Assembly: GCF_004458765.1 (NCBI RefSeq)
Contig: NZ_SPJX01000167.1
Location: 186,001-250,000, forward strand
Source: Microvirga pakistanensis
GTDB taxonomy: Bacteria; Pseudomonadota; Alphaproteobacteria; Rhizobiales; Beijerinckiaceae
Direction: 5' to 3'
DNA: 64,000 nucleotides
Part shown: in pieces, positions 30,455 to 38,892 of the stretch
How positions within the stretch are numbered: the stretch's first letter is position 1
How the letters are laid out: each line of letters starts with the position of its first letter
Notes under the pieces: generated by a model
What the model saw: only the letters and a program-made list of their open reading frames with translations
Databases searched by the model: none
Told to the model about the DNA's origin: nothing
Made by a program: the position numbers and the translations under genes

Positions 30455-31105
30455 ATGTCCGAGCCCACCCGCCTCTATCTCATCACCCCCGTGCTGGAAG
30501 ACACCTCCTTCGCTCCCACGCTGGCCGAGGCCTGCAAGGACGGTGCGGTGGCGGCCGTGCTGCTGCGCCTGCCCGCGGCCGACGAGCGCAGCCTCGTCAA
30601 TCTGGTGAAGGCGGTTGCCCCCGCGGCCCAGGAGCATGGAGCAGCCGTCATCGTCTCCACCGAGGGCGAAGCGGATCTCGCCAACGTGGCCGTTCGCGGC
30701 GGCGCCGACGGAGCCCATGTGTCGGGCCAGGACCTGGACCTCGTCCGGGAGCTGCGCGAGCGCCTGAAAGCCGAGCGCGCCGTCGGAGTGGGCGGGATCC
30801 GCACCAAGGACGACGCCATGACCATGGGAGAGGCCGGAGTCGATTACCTGCTCTTCGGCGAGCCGCGCCCCGACGGCTCCCTGCCCTCCCTGGACAGCGT
30901 CGCCGAGCGTGCCGCCTGGTGGGCGGAGATCTTCGAGACGCCTTGCGCGGCCTTCGCGCCAGACCTCGCGGCGGTCGAGACCCTTGCGGCCACGCAGGCC
31001 GAGTTCATCGCCCTCGGGGACGCCGTGTGGCACCACCCGGACGGTCCGGCCGCGGCCGTCAAGGCGGCGGCCGAGATCCTCGGCCGGTTGGAGGCCTCGC
31101 GCTGA
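30455..31105 (+). CDS. ThiE-like protein with degenerate active-site motifs
   Basis: 216 residues with a thiamine-phosphate-synthase-like TIM barrel: RLYLITPVLED start, GGADGAHVSGQDLD, and GVGGIRTKDDAMTMGEAGVDYLLFGE (split over about 25 residues). In true ThiE the first strand is followed by QLREK and a later strand by a GxSxH motif; here these read LLRLPAADE and GVGGIR, so key pyrophosphate-binding residues look altered. It may be a diverged paralogue with another ligand. ATG 30455 is chosen for its family-like N-terminus; an ATG 33 bases upstream is possible. Its stop overlaps the next start (TGATG). Confidence 0.75.
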   Translation: MSEPTRLYLITPVLEDTSFAPTLAEACKDGAVAAVLLRLPAADERSLVNLVKAVAPAAQEHGAAVIVSTEGEADLANVAVRGGADGAHVSGQDLDLVRELRERLKAERAVGVGGIRTKDDAMTMGEAGVDYLLFGEPRPDGSLPSLDSVAERAAWWAEIFETPCAAFAPDLAAVETLAATQAEFIALGDAVWHHPDGPAAAVKAAAEILGRLEASR

Positions 31106-32004
31106 TGCGGATCCACGGATTGATCGGCGGCGTCCTGCTGCTGGCCTCCGCTGCGGGGGCCCACGCGGCCGGGCCCGATCTCGCCTATGGCGCCTATCAG
31201 CGCGGCCTCTATCAGACGGCCTTCCGCGAGGCGACCCTGCGGCTGGAGAAGGACAGGAACGACACCGCCGCCATGACCCTCCTCGGCGAACTCTACAACC
31301 AGGGCCTTGGGGTGAAGTTCGATCCGAAGAAGGCCGCCGAATGGTACCTGCTGGCGGCCCAGCGCGGCGACCCGAATGCCATGTCGTCCCTCGGGCTCAT
31401 GGCCCTCGACGGACGCGGCGTCGAGAAGAACCCCGTTCAAGGCAAGGCCTGGCTCGAAAAGGCCGCCGCCAAGGGCAATGCGGTCGCCTGCTACAATCTC
31501 GGGCTCCTGCTCATCACCAGCGGCTCCGACATGGACCTGGAGCAGGCGGTCGCGCTGCTGCGCAAGGCGGCCGATGCGGAGATTCCCGACGCGCAGCACG
31601 CGCTCGGCGTGCTCTACCTCCAGGGCCGAGGGGTGGCCAAGAACCCCTCCGAGGCCGCCCGCCTGTTCGAGCGCGCCGCCAAGAACGGCAGCTCCGTGGG
31701 CGAGGTGGAATACGCCATCCTGCTCTTCAACGGCGAGGGCGTCGCGAAAAGCGAGTCGCAGGCGGCGCGCTATTTCCGCCGCGCCGCCGCCAAGGGCAAC
31801 GCCATCGCCCAGAACCGCCTGGCGCGCCTGCTGGCGGCCGGGCGAGGCGTCCCGGCCAACAAGATCGATGCGGCCGCCTGGCACATCCTCGCCGCCGCCC
31901 AGGGCCTCACCGATCAGTGGCTCGACAACGCCCTGAAGGACCTCACCGCCGACGAGCGGACCCGCGCCGAGAGGCTCGCCGCCGAGCGGCTCGGGATGAG
32001 ATAG
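31105..32004 (+). CDS. Sel1-repeat (TPR-like) exported protein
   Basis: 299 residues with a signal peptide (MRIHGLIGGVLLLASAAGAHAAG) and about six Sel1-like repeats of about 36 residues, visible as recurring LGxLYxxGxGVxxxxxKAxxWxxxAAxxGxxxA (for example LGELYNQGLGVKFDPKKAAE). Sel1 proteins are scaffolds in cell-surface or signalling complexes. The start codon overlaps the upstream stop, so translation is coupled to the ThiE-like gene. Confidence 0.88.
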   Translation: MRIHGLIGGVLLLASAAGAHAAGPDLAYGAYQRGLYQTAFREATLRLEKDRNDTAAMTLLGELYNQGLGVKFDPKKAAEWYLLAAQRGDPNAMSSLGLMALDGRGVEKNPVQGKAWLEKAAAKGNAVACYNLGLLLITSGSDMDLEQAVALLRKAADAEIPDAQHALGVLYLQGRGVAKNPSEAARLFERAAKNGSSVGEVEYAILLFNGEGVAKSESQAARYFRRAAAKGNAIAQNRLARLLAAGRGVPANKIDAAAWHILAAAQGLTDQWLDNALKDLTADERTRAERLAAERLGMR

Positions 32005-32017
32005 TTCTGGCGCCGAT

Positions 32018-32103
32018 CGTCATGCCCGGCCGTGTGCCGGGCATCCATGTCTTGGAACCCGGCGATCAAAGACGTGGATGGCCGTGACAAGCACGGCCAT
32101 GAC
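32018..32103. repeat. Dispersed palindromic repeat, family B, copy 3
   Basis: CGTCATGCCCGGCCGTGTGC with inverted CGGGCATCCATGTCTT, a short centre, then AAAGACGTGGATGGCCGTGA with inverted CACGGCCATGAC. It is the most complete copy in the window, with both hairpins intact. Confidence 0.85.
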
Positions 32104-32241
32104 GAAGAACGTTCGCTCGCACGAAAACGCCGAAGCAGGGATCAATTGAGCACCGGCTCGGTTATCTCCCGCTTGACGCCGTCACTCCCGTGGTTCATCG
32201 ACCACTGTCTCGAAATTCGCTCTTTGCCAGGACTTAGCCCT

Positions 32242-33036
32242 ATGATCCGCTCGCCCCTCATGACCGTCATGACCGATGCCGTGATGAAGGCTTCGCGCTC
32301 CCTCAAGCGCGATTTCGGCGAGGTGGAGAACCTGCAGGTCTCCCGCAAGGGCCCCGGCGACTTCGTGTCCGCCGCCGACCGCAAGGCGGAAAAGATCCTC
32401 CGCGAGGCGCTCGAGAAGGCCCGCCCCGGCTACGGCTTCGTCATGGAGGAGCAGGGCATCGTCGAAGGCACCGATACCAGCCACCGCTGGCATATCGACC
32501 CGCTCGACGGCACCACGAACTTCCTCCACGGCCTGCCGCAATTCGCGATTTCCGTCGGCCTCGAGCGCGACGGCCAGATCGTCGCGGCCGTGATCTACGA
32601 TCCCGCGAAGGATGAGCTGTTCATCGCCGAGAAGGGCAAGGGCGCCTATCTCAACAACCGCCGCATCCGCGTGGCGGCCCGCACCGAGATCCCCGACGCG
32701 GTCGTGGGCTGCGGCCTGCCGCATATCGGCAAGGGCGACCACGGCCTTTTCCTGCGCGAATGCGCCTCCGTGATGGCCCAGGTGGGCGGCATGCGCCGCT
32801 GGGGCGCCGCCTCCCTCGACCTTGCCTATGTGGCCTGCGGCCGCTTCGATGCCTACTGGGAGCGCGGCCTGAGCTCCTGGGACATGGCGGCGGGCATCCT
32901 CATGGTGCGCGAGGCCGGCGGCTTCGTGTCCGATGCTGACGGCGGTCCGAACCCCCTGGCCATGGGCTCCATCGTCTGCGGCAACGAGACCATGCATCGC
33001 GAGCTCCTCAAGCTCCTGAAAAAGGCCAGAGGCTGA
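32242..33036 (+). CDS. Inositol monophosphatase family protein (SuhB-like)
   Basis: 264-residue Mg-dependent phosphatase. Metal and catalytic motifs are VMEEQG, the DPLDGTTNFLHG box and the C-terminal WDMAAGILMVREAGG. The frame is open upstream through a repeat, but the ATG at 32242 begins the conserved MIRSPLMTVMTDAVMKASRS and has AGGA upstream. It acts on myo-inositol-1-phosphate or a related sugar phosphate; homologues also act in rRNA antitermination. Confidence 0.94.
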   Translation: MIRSPLMTVMTDAVMKASRSLKRDFGEVENLQVSRKGPGDFVSAADRKAEKILREALEKARPGYGFVMEEQGIVEGTDTSHRWHIDPLDGTTNFLHGLPQFAISVGLERDGQIVAAVIYDPAKDELFIAEKGKGAYLNNRRIRVAARTEIPDAVVGCGLPHIGKGDHGLFLRECASVMAQVGGMRRWGAASLDLAYVACGRFDAYWERGLSSWDMAAGILMVREAGGFVSDADGGPNPLAMGSIVCGNETMHRELLKLLKKARG

Positions 33037-33153
33037 TTGGCGCCGGCCGATATTTTTGTTCGTGTCCCCAGGGGAGGGCGTGCTCGCGCTTGATCCCCGC
33101 CGCCGGGGCGGTCACATTAGACCCGTCCCGAAGCACATGAGCACAGGATAACG

Positions 33154-34113
33154 ATGGCGGACCAACCTCTTACCCCACCGCGGATCTATCTCGTCCGCAT
33201 GGCGGTCTTTCTGGTTCTGACAGGGTTCATCGCCTTCATCCTGTACCGGCAGATCTGGGAGGCCTTCCAGGCGAATCCCGGGCTCAACGCCTTGATCCTG
33301 GGCGTGATGTTCATCGGCATCATCCTGGCGATCCGCCAGGTCTGGCGCCTGTTCCCGGAGGTGCGCTGGGTCAACACCCTGCGGCAGACCGAGGAGGGGC
33401 TCGTCGCCCCCACCCCGCCCGTGCTGCTCGCCCCCATGGCGGCCTTCATCAGCAACCGGTCCGGGAACTCGCTGTCGATCGCCGCCATGCGCTCGCTTCT
33501 GGACTCGGTCGGCGCACGCCTGGACGAAGGCCGCGAGATCCTGCGCTACATGGCGGGCCTCCTGGTCTTCCTCGGCCTTCTCGGCACCTTCTGGGGCCTC
33601 ATCGACACCGTGGGCTCCGTCGGCGACATCATCAAATCCCTGCGGACGGGCCAGGACACCGCCGCGCTCTTCGACGAGCTGAAGAACTCCCTCGCCGGCC
33701 CGCTCCAGGGCATGGGCCTGTCCTTCTCGGCCTCGCTCTTCGGCCTGGCCGGCTCGCTCATCCTCGGCTTCCTCGATCTCCAGGCCGGCCAGGCCCAGAG
33801 CCGCTTCTATACGGAACTTGAGGATTGGCTCGCCACCACCACCTCCGATACCAGCGCCGGCGCTCCCATGCACGCGGCCGCTCCGCAGGATCTCGCCCTG
33901 GCTCTCAACCGGCTCACCGCCGCCGTGAACGACGGCGCGGGCGGCCGCGCGGCGACCCAGGCCATGGCGAACCTCGCCGAGGGCGTCCAGGGCCTCGTCC
34001 AGCACATGCGCGCGGAGCAGCAGATGATCCGCGACTGGGTGGAGGCCCAGGCCACCCGCGAGAAGGAGCTGAAGCAGGTGCTCGACCGCATTTCCCGTGA
34101 AAGGCTGCCCTGA
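33154..34113 (+). CDS. Orphan MotA/TolQ/ExbB-family proton channel protein
   Basis: 319 residues with hydrophobic helices at about 13-33, 44-62, 130-150 and 185-205. The last two are the MotA/TolQ-type pore helices (GLLVFLGLLGTFWGLIDTVG and FSASLFGLAGSLILGFLDL). A C-terminal cytoplasmic helix extends to residue 319. It is not in a flagellar or tol cluster. The next gene overlaps its stop (TGATG) and encodes a MotB-like partner, so together they form a stator-like two-gene unit anchored to peptidoglycan. Confidence 0.88.
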   Translation: MADQPLTPPRIYLVRMAVFLVLTGFIAFILYRQIWEAFQANPGLNALILGVMFIGIILAIRQVWRLFPEVRWVNTLRQTEEGLVAPTPPVLLAPMAAFISNRSGNSLSIAAMRSLLDSVGARLDEGREILRYMAGLLVFLGLLGTFWGLIDTVGSVGDIIKSLRTGQDTAALFDELKNSLAGPLQGMGLSFSASLFGLAGSLILGFLDLQAGQAQSRFYTELEDWLATTTSDTSAGAPMHAAAPQDLALALNRLTAAVNDGAGGRAATQAMANLAEGVQGLVQHMRAEQQMIRDWVEAQATREKELKQVLDRISRERLP

Positions 34114-35138
34114 TGCCCACCTCGAGCTCAGGAGGACGCCGCCGGGGCATGAGCCAGATCAATTACTGGCCGGGCTTCGTGGACGCCCTGTCCACCCTGC
34201 TGCTCGCCATCATCTTCCTGATCTCGGTGTTCACGGTGGGCCAGTTCTTCCTGTCCACCGAGATCTCGGGCCGCGACACGGTGCTCGAGCGGCTCAACCG
34301 GCAGATCGCGGAACTGACCGATCTTCTCTCCCTGGAACGCTCCGGCCGTCGCACGACCGAGGAGAGCCTCGCCTCCCTCCAGAGCACCCTCAGGGCCAAC
34401 GAGGCCGAGCGCGCCCGCCTGCAGGGGTTGCTCGATTCCGGCAGCGCGGCGCAGAGCCAGGCCGGAGAGCTGAACGCGGCCCTGGAAGCCGAGAAGCAGG
34501 CCACGGGACGGGCCTTAAGCCAGGTGGAGATCCTCAACCAGCAGATCGCCGCCATGCGCCGCCAGCTCGCGGCCCTGGAGGAGGCGCTCGCGGCCTCCGA
34601 AAACCGTGACCGGGAAAGCCAGGCCCGCATCGCCGATCTCGGCAGCAGGCTCAACGTGGCGCTGGCCCAGCGGGTGCAGGAGCTCGCCCGCTACCGCTCG
34701 GACTTCTTCGGGCGGTTGCGCCAGATCCTCGGCAACCGGCCCGACGTGCGCATCGTGGGCGACCGCTTCGTCTTCCAATCGGAAGTGCTCTTCCCCGTCG
34801 GCCAGGCGAACCTGCGCCCGGAAGCCTCGGGCGAGATCGATCGCATCGCGAGCGCGCTCATCGAGCTGGAAAAGCAGGTTCCGCCGGATATTCCATGGGT
34901 GATCCGGGTCGACGGACATACGGACCAGCGCCCGATCAGCACCCCGCAATTCCCGTCGAACTGGGCTCTCTCCTCCGCCCGCGCCATCGCGGTCGTCCAG
35001 GCCCTGGTCGCCCGGGGCGTCCAGCCCCAGCACCTCGTCGCAGCCGGGTTCGGCGAGTTCCAGCCCCTCGACAACACCACGACGGAAGAGGCCTATGCGC
35101 GCAACCGGCGCATCGAGCTCAAGCTGACCGAGCGGTGA
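34113..35138 (+). CDS. MotB-like protein: TM helix, coiled coil, OmpA peptidoglycan-binding domain
   Basis: 341 residues. The single TM segment YWPGFVDALSTLLLAIIFL has an Asp (about 24) placed as in MotB's proton-carrying aspartate. A long coiled coil follows (about 60-205) and then an OmpA domain with VDGHTDQRPI and the C-terminal AYARNRRIELKL. The coiled coil is much longer than in flagellar MotB. Translation is coupled to the channel gene. It probably transmits proton-motive work to the cell wall; no motility genes are nearby. Confidence 0.9.
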   Translation: MPTSSSGGRRRGMSQINYWPGFVDALSTLLLAIIFLISVFTVGQFFLSTEISGRDTVLERLNRQIAELTDLLSLERSGRRTTEESLASLQSTLRANEAERARLQGLLDSGSAAQSQAGELNAALEAEKQATGRALSQVEILNQQIAAMRRQLAALEEALAASENRDRESQARIADLGSRLNVALAQRVQELARYRSDFFGRLRQILGNRPDVRIVGDRFVFQSEVLFPVGQANLRPEASGEIDRIASALIELEKQVPPDIPWVIRVDGHTDQRPISTPQFPSNWALSSARAIAVVQALVARGVQPQHLVAAGFGEFQPLDNTTTEEAYARNRRIELKLTER

Positions 35139-35160
35139 GGCTAAAGACGCGCTTGCGCGG

Positions 35161-35340
35161 TCAGGCGCTCTTGCCGAGCGCGCGGGCGACATCCTTCACC
35201 TGCAGGCCGACACGCTTGACCGTGTCCATGATCTGCTGGCGCGGAACGCCCCATTTGTCGGACCAGTAGCGCATCTCCCAATCCTCGTGGAGATTGATGC
35301 GGGCAGAGTCCTGCGGGTGCCTTCTGAAGGTGGCCGCCAT
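35161..35340 (-). CDS. DUF3606 small protein
   Basis: 59 residues read on the minus strand (start MAATFRRHPQDSARINLHED, end KDVARALGKSA). The core INLHEDWEMRYWSDKWGVP with a following helix matches the DUF3606 pattern (INV.E.YEVRYWTEKFGVS). GGGAGG lies 6 bases upstream of the ATG. These small proteins are common in Hyphomicrobiales and of unknown function. It is convergent with the MotB-like gene. Confidence 0.9.
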   Translation of the reverse strand: MAATFRRHPQDSARINLHEDWEMRYWSDKWGVPRQQIMDTVKRVGLQVKDVARALGKSA

Positions 35341-35426
35341 CCCTGACCTCCCTCGTCCTGTTCGAGAGCCGATCTGCGTCGGCCTGAAACCAACACCAGG
35401 GCGAGGGATTGGTTCACCGCGAGGCG

Positions 35427-37226
35427 CTACTCGGCGGCGAGACCCTGCTCCCGCTCGCCCGTGAACTGAAGCCGGGCAAGACGCGCATAGAGGCCGCCCC
35501 TGTGGAGCAGGACATCGTGGGTCCCCTCCTCCACGATCCGGCCGTTGTCCATGACGAGGATGCGGTCCGCCGAGCGCACGGTGGCGAGGCGGTGGGCGAT
35601 CACGAGGGTGGTGCGGCCCTCCATGAGCCGGTCGAGAGCCTCCTGGACCTTGCGCTCGCTCTCCGCGTCCAGCGCCGAGGTCGCTTCGTCGAGAAGCAGG
35701 ATCGGCGCGTCCTTGAGGATGGCGCGGGCAATGGCAAGACGCTGGCGCTGGCCGCCGGAGAGGGTCACCCCGCGCTCGCCGATGAGGGTGGCATAGCCCT
35801 GCGGCAGAGCCTGGATGAAGCCATGGGCGGAGGCGAGTTCCGCCGCGCGGCGCACCTCGTCCTCCGAGGCCTCCGGACGGCCGTAGCGGATATTGTCGAG
35901 AACGCTCGCGGCGAAGATCGTGGGCTCCTGCGGCACGAGGGCCATGCGGGCGCGCAAGGAGAACGGATCGGCCTCGGTGACCGGCACCCCGTCGACCCGG
36001 ATCGTGCCGTCCTGAGGATCGTAGAAGCGCAGCAGCAGCTGGAGGATGGTGCTCTTGCCGGCCCCTGAGGGACCGACGATCGCGACCCGCTCTCCCGGCG
36101 CCACCGTGAAGCTCAGGCCATGGAGCGCGCGCTGCTCGGCACGGGTGGGATAGGCGAAATGCACCTCCTCGAAGGCCACGGTGCCGAGGGAGGGCTCCGG
36201 CAGGGGTTTCGGCTCCCGCGGTCTTTCGATGGCGGGCTTGGCCGCGAGGATCTCGCCCAGGCGCTCCGCGGCGCCGGCTGCCTGCGACAGTTCGCCATAG
36301 ACCTCGGAGAGCTGGCCCAAGGAGCTCGCGGCGAAGACCGCATACAGCACGAATTGCGAGAGCCGGCCGCCCGTCATCTCGCCGGCGAGCACGTCCTGAG
36401 CGCCGTACCAGAGCACGGCCACCACGCTGGCCGAGACCATGAAGATGCCCGCGCCCGTCAGGAACGCCCGCATGGTGGTGGACAGGCGCGCGGCGTCGAA
36501 AGCCCCCTCGGCAGCGAGCGCGAAGCGGGAGGCGGTGAGGCTCTCCATGCCGAAAGCCTGCATGGTCCGCACCGCCCCGATGGCCTCCGCCGCATAGGCC
36601 GAGGCATCGGCGAGCCTGTCCTGGGCCGCCCGCGAGCGCCGCCGCACCGCCCGCCCCGAGAAGACCAGGGGCAGCACGATCACCGGAATGGCCAGCAGCA
36701 CGAGGGCCGAGAGCTTCGGGCTCGTGATGATCATGAGCACGACGGCGCCCAGGAACAGGAAGACATTGCGCAACGCGATCGAGATGCTCACCCCGAAGGC
36801 GGCCTTCACCTGGGTCGTGTCGGCCGTGAGCCGCGAGACGATCTCGCCGCTCTTGGTCTGGTCGAAGAAGGCCGGGTCGAGGGATGTCAGGTGCCGGAAC
36901 ACGGCGGACCGCAGATCCGCCACCACCCGCTCGCCGAGGGTGATGACGAAGTAATAACGAAGGGCGCTTGAGACCGCGAGCACGGCCACCACCACGATCA
37001 GAAGCGCGAAATAGGCGTTGATGTAGGCCCGCCCCTGCTCCGAGAACCCGAAATCCACCACCCGGCGCACGGCGATGGGCACCACCAGGGTCGCCGCCGA
37101 CGCCAGGACGAGCGCCGCCAGCGCCGCCGCGATCCGGCCCTTGTAGGCGAGGCCGTAGGGAACGAGCGGTGTCAGGGCGCTGAGCGCGGCCTTGGGGCGG
37201 GCTCGAGAGTTTGGCAGATCGGCCAT
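35427..37226 (-). CDS. ABC exporter with fused membrane and ATPase domains
   Basis: 599-residue half-transporter: six TM helices (about 25-300), then a nucleotide-binding domain with Walker A GPSGAGKST, Q-loop VPQEPTIF, signature LSGGQRQR, Walker B ILLLDEATSALD and the H-loop IAHRLAT. Type IV exporter of the MsbA/ABCB class, acting as a homodimer; substrate is unknown (lipid or peptide plausible). The ATG at 37226 has GAAGG at 5 bases and is preferred to the ATG 12 bases upstream. Confidence 0.93.
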   Translation of the reverse strand: MADLPNSRARPKAALSALTPLVPYGLAYKGRIAAALAALVLASAATLVVPIAVRRVVDFGFSEQGRAYINAYFALLIVVVAVLAVSSALRYYFVITLGERVVADLRSAVFRHLTSLDPAFFDQTKSGEIVSRLTADTTQVKAAFGVSISIALRNVFLFLGAVVLMIITSPKLSALVLLAIPVIVLPLVFSGRAVRRRSRAAQDRLADASAYAAEAIGAVRTMQAFGMESLTASRFALAAEGAFDAARLSTTMRAFLTGAGIFMVSASVVAVLWYGAQDVLAGEMTGGRLSQFVLYAVFAASSLGQLSEVYGELSQAAGAAERLGEILAAKPAIERPREPKPLPEPSLGTVAFEEVHFAYPTRAEQRALHGLSFTVAPGERVAIVGPSGAGKSTILQLLLRFYDPQDGTIRVDGVPVTEADPFSLRARMALVPQEPTIFAASVLDNIRYGRPEASEDEVRRAAELASAHGFIQALPQGYATLIGERGVTLSGGQRQRLAIARAILKDAPILLLDEATSALDAESERKVQEALDRLMEGRTTLVIAHRLATVRSADRILVMDNGRIVEEGTHDVLLHRGGLYARLARLQFTGEREQGLAAE

Positions 37227-37389
37227 GGCAGCCTTCATTGGCGGAATTCGCGGTTGGGAGCGGTTTAACACCTTTGCCCCGGCTTGTTTCAAGGTTCTAA
37301 GTGAGGTATAGGCGCGCATTCACCAATTCAGGCTCGATCTTACGCTGCGGGCTGACCAGATGTGGCTGGCCGCGAGAAGGACTATGGCA

Positions 37390-37629
37390 ATGGCGCGCAA
37401 AGAAACCGATCATCCCGACTACCACTTCATCAAGGTGGTCATGACCAACGGCACCGAGTACACCACTCGCTCGACCTACGGCAAAGAGGGCGACACCCTC
37501 AACCTCGACATCGACCCGAACACCCACCCGGCCTGGACCGGCGGCCAGCAGCAGCTGCTCGACCGCGGCGGCCGCGTGTCGCGCTTCACCTCGAAGTTCG
37601 GCAACCTGGGCATCGGCGGCAAGAAGTAA
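37390..37629 (+). CDS. rpmE: 50S ribosomal protein L31, cysteine-free form
   Basis: 79 residues; [44 protein letters not shown] and the final [10 protein letters not shown] (each within the family) identify L31. No cysteine is present, so it lacks the zinc site of the C+ form. GAAGG lies 9 bases before the ATG at 37390; an ATG 6 bases earlier is too close to it. Confidence 0.95.
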   Translation: MARKETDHPDYHFIKVVMTNGTEYTTRSTYGKEGDTLNLDIDPNTHPAWTGGQQQLLDRGGRVSRFTSKFGNLGIGGKK

Positions 37630-37660
37630 TCCGCCTCCCCGGATTGTCCCGGAATGCAAG

Positions 37661-37685
37661 AAGCCCCGCTTTCGCGGGGCTTTTT
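37661..37685 (+). terminator. Terminator of rpmE
   Basis: Stem AAGCCCCGC/GCGGGGCTT with a TTTC loop and a following T run, about 30 bases past the rpmE stop. Confidence 0.9.
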
Positions 37686-37690
37686 CGTGA

Positions 37691-37780
37691 GAGCATCGGA
37701 CCCAAAAGCGGAGTCCACTTTTCACTGACGTGGCCCTTCGGGTCGCTGACGCGGCCCTCTGGGTCCGCACGATGCGCTAG
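37691..37780. repeat. Dispersed modular repeat, family A, copy 2
   Basis: GAGCATCGGACCCAAAAGCG, then CCACTTTTCACTGACGTGGC and the two tandem 21-base units, ending GATGCGCTAG. Same layout and orientation as 24535-24629. It abuts the rcdA stop region. Confidence 0.85.
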
Positions 37781-37782
37781 GG

Positions 37783-38316
37783 TCATTCGGCTTGGGCGAA
37801 GGCCCGTTCCAGAAGGCCGATCTGGGCCGCCACCGGGTTCTGTCCCTGCGGCTGCGGCGGGGCCGCTTCCACCTCCGAAAGCAGGCGCTCGAGATGGAGG
37901 ATGCGCGCGTGGAGACGGGTTGCGAGCCCGATCAGCTCGCGCAGACGTATCGGCAAGGCCTCGTATTCCACCAGAGTCGTGGCCGTTTCCGTCGAGTTCA
38001 GACGCACCCGAGCCTTCTCGGCGCGGGCCTGGTCGGGAGTGATCTCGCCCTCCGCGACGGCGCGCTGGAGCAGAAGCCACGAAGCAATCTGCATGAGGCG
38101 CGTGGTCAGGCGCATGCTCTCGCTAGCATAGGCCACGCTCGCCTCGCGCCGAAGGAGGCGCGAGTCCTCGCGGCCCTGGCCGTCGAGATAGGCGGCCGTT
38201 TCCTCGACCAGTTCCATCCCTTCCTGGAACAGGGCCGTGAAGGCCTCCGACCCCACGAAGCTCTGCCCGAAGCGGACAGGATCGACGTCAAGTTTGATCA
38301 CGTCGGGTTCGCTCAC
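37783..38316 (-). CDS. rcdA: Protease adaptor RcdA (DUF1465)
   Basis: 177-residue, largely helical protein of the DUF1465 family, whose Caulobacter member RcdA links substrates such as CtrA to the ClpXP protease at the pole. The conserved core covers FGQSFVGSEAFTALFQEGM and the three-helix bundle with SMRLTTRLMQIASWLLLQRA. A DUF1192 gene lies upstream on the same strand, as next to rcdA in other alphaproteobacteria. Regulated proteolysis during the cell cycle is the inferred role. Confidence 0.82.
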   Translation of the reverse strand: MSEPDVIKLDVDPVRFGQSFVGSEAFTALFQEGMELVEETAAYLDGQGREDSRLLRREASVAYASESMRLTTRLMQIASWLLLQRAVAEGEITPDQARAEKARVRLNSTETATTLVEYEALPIRLRELIGLATRLHARILHLERLLSEVEAAPPQPQGQNPVAAQIGLLERAFAQAE

Positions 38317-38572
38317 CCACCGTCTCCCAAGGCGTTCTGCCTCGCTCCAAGCCAGGCAATGTTCGATGTCGGAGGGGAATATAGAACGGGCTTTTGCAGG
38401 ATGCTCTGGTAACCTCTTCTTAAGGTTAAGCGCGAGAAGCCGGGCAAAAATCGAGCCGCCAGGGGCGGCTCTTCAAGTCGAACAGGGACGCGTCGAACAA
38501 GAGTGGGAGGAAGAACCACTCAGCCCGTCCAGTGGGAGAAAACCGGACGCCTTCATGAAGCGCCTGGAGCCC

Positions 38573-38588
38573 TTAAAAATGGGTTAAC
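38573..38588 (+). promoter_or_regulatory. Perfect CtrA consensus site TTAA-N7-TTAAC
   Basis: TTAA (38573-38576), seven bases, TTAAC (38584-38588). It covers the stop codon of DUF1192 and lies about 260 bases upstream of rcdA in the gap leading into that gene. RcdA takes part in CtrA degradation, so a CtrA site here would close a feedback loop. A single site in 64 kb can occur by chance. Confidence 0.45.
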
Positions 38589-38790
38589 CTTGACCGAGCC
38601 GGAAGAAGGCGCTGGCGGCGGCGCGGGAATCCTCCTTGGCGGCCTTCGCTTCCTTCAGGCGGGCGATTTCCTTTTCCAGCAAGGCAACACGCTCGTCGAG
38701 CTCATCCACGGAGAGCATCGACAGGTCCTGACCGATCTCATGGGCACTGACCGTTATCCGCGGCTCGTCGGCAAAGGGATCGAAAGCCAT
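38584..38790 (-). CDS. DUF1192 small protein
   Basis: 68 residues: MAFDPFADEPRITVSAHEIG, then the family core LSVDELDERVALLEKEIARLKE, a short coiled coil. AGGAGGAG precedes the ATG. DUF1192 genes commonly neighbour rcdA; function is unknown. The 267-base gap to rcdA argues for a separate promoter for rcdA. Confidence 0.88.
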   Translation of the reverse strand: MAFDPFADEPRITVSAHEIGQDLSMLSVDELDERVALLEKEIARLKEAKAAKEDSRAAASAFFRLGQG

Positions 38791-38892
38791 GGCATTCTCC
38801 TCCTGAAGAGATTTCTCTCGAACGTTAATCCGGCATGCACGCCTTGCCAACTTCGCCCTATATGAGCGGAGCTTGACCAAAGGAGGGAAATT

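Noticed and set aside
33154..35138. Zorya-type anti-phage system (ZorA/ZorB)
   Set aside because: The pair resembles ZorA/ZorB in domain type, but no ZorC, ZorD or ZorE gene is adjacent, and the surroundings are housekeeping genes rather than a defence island.
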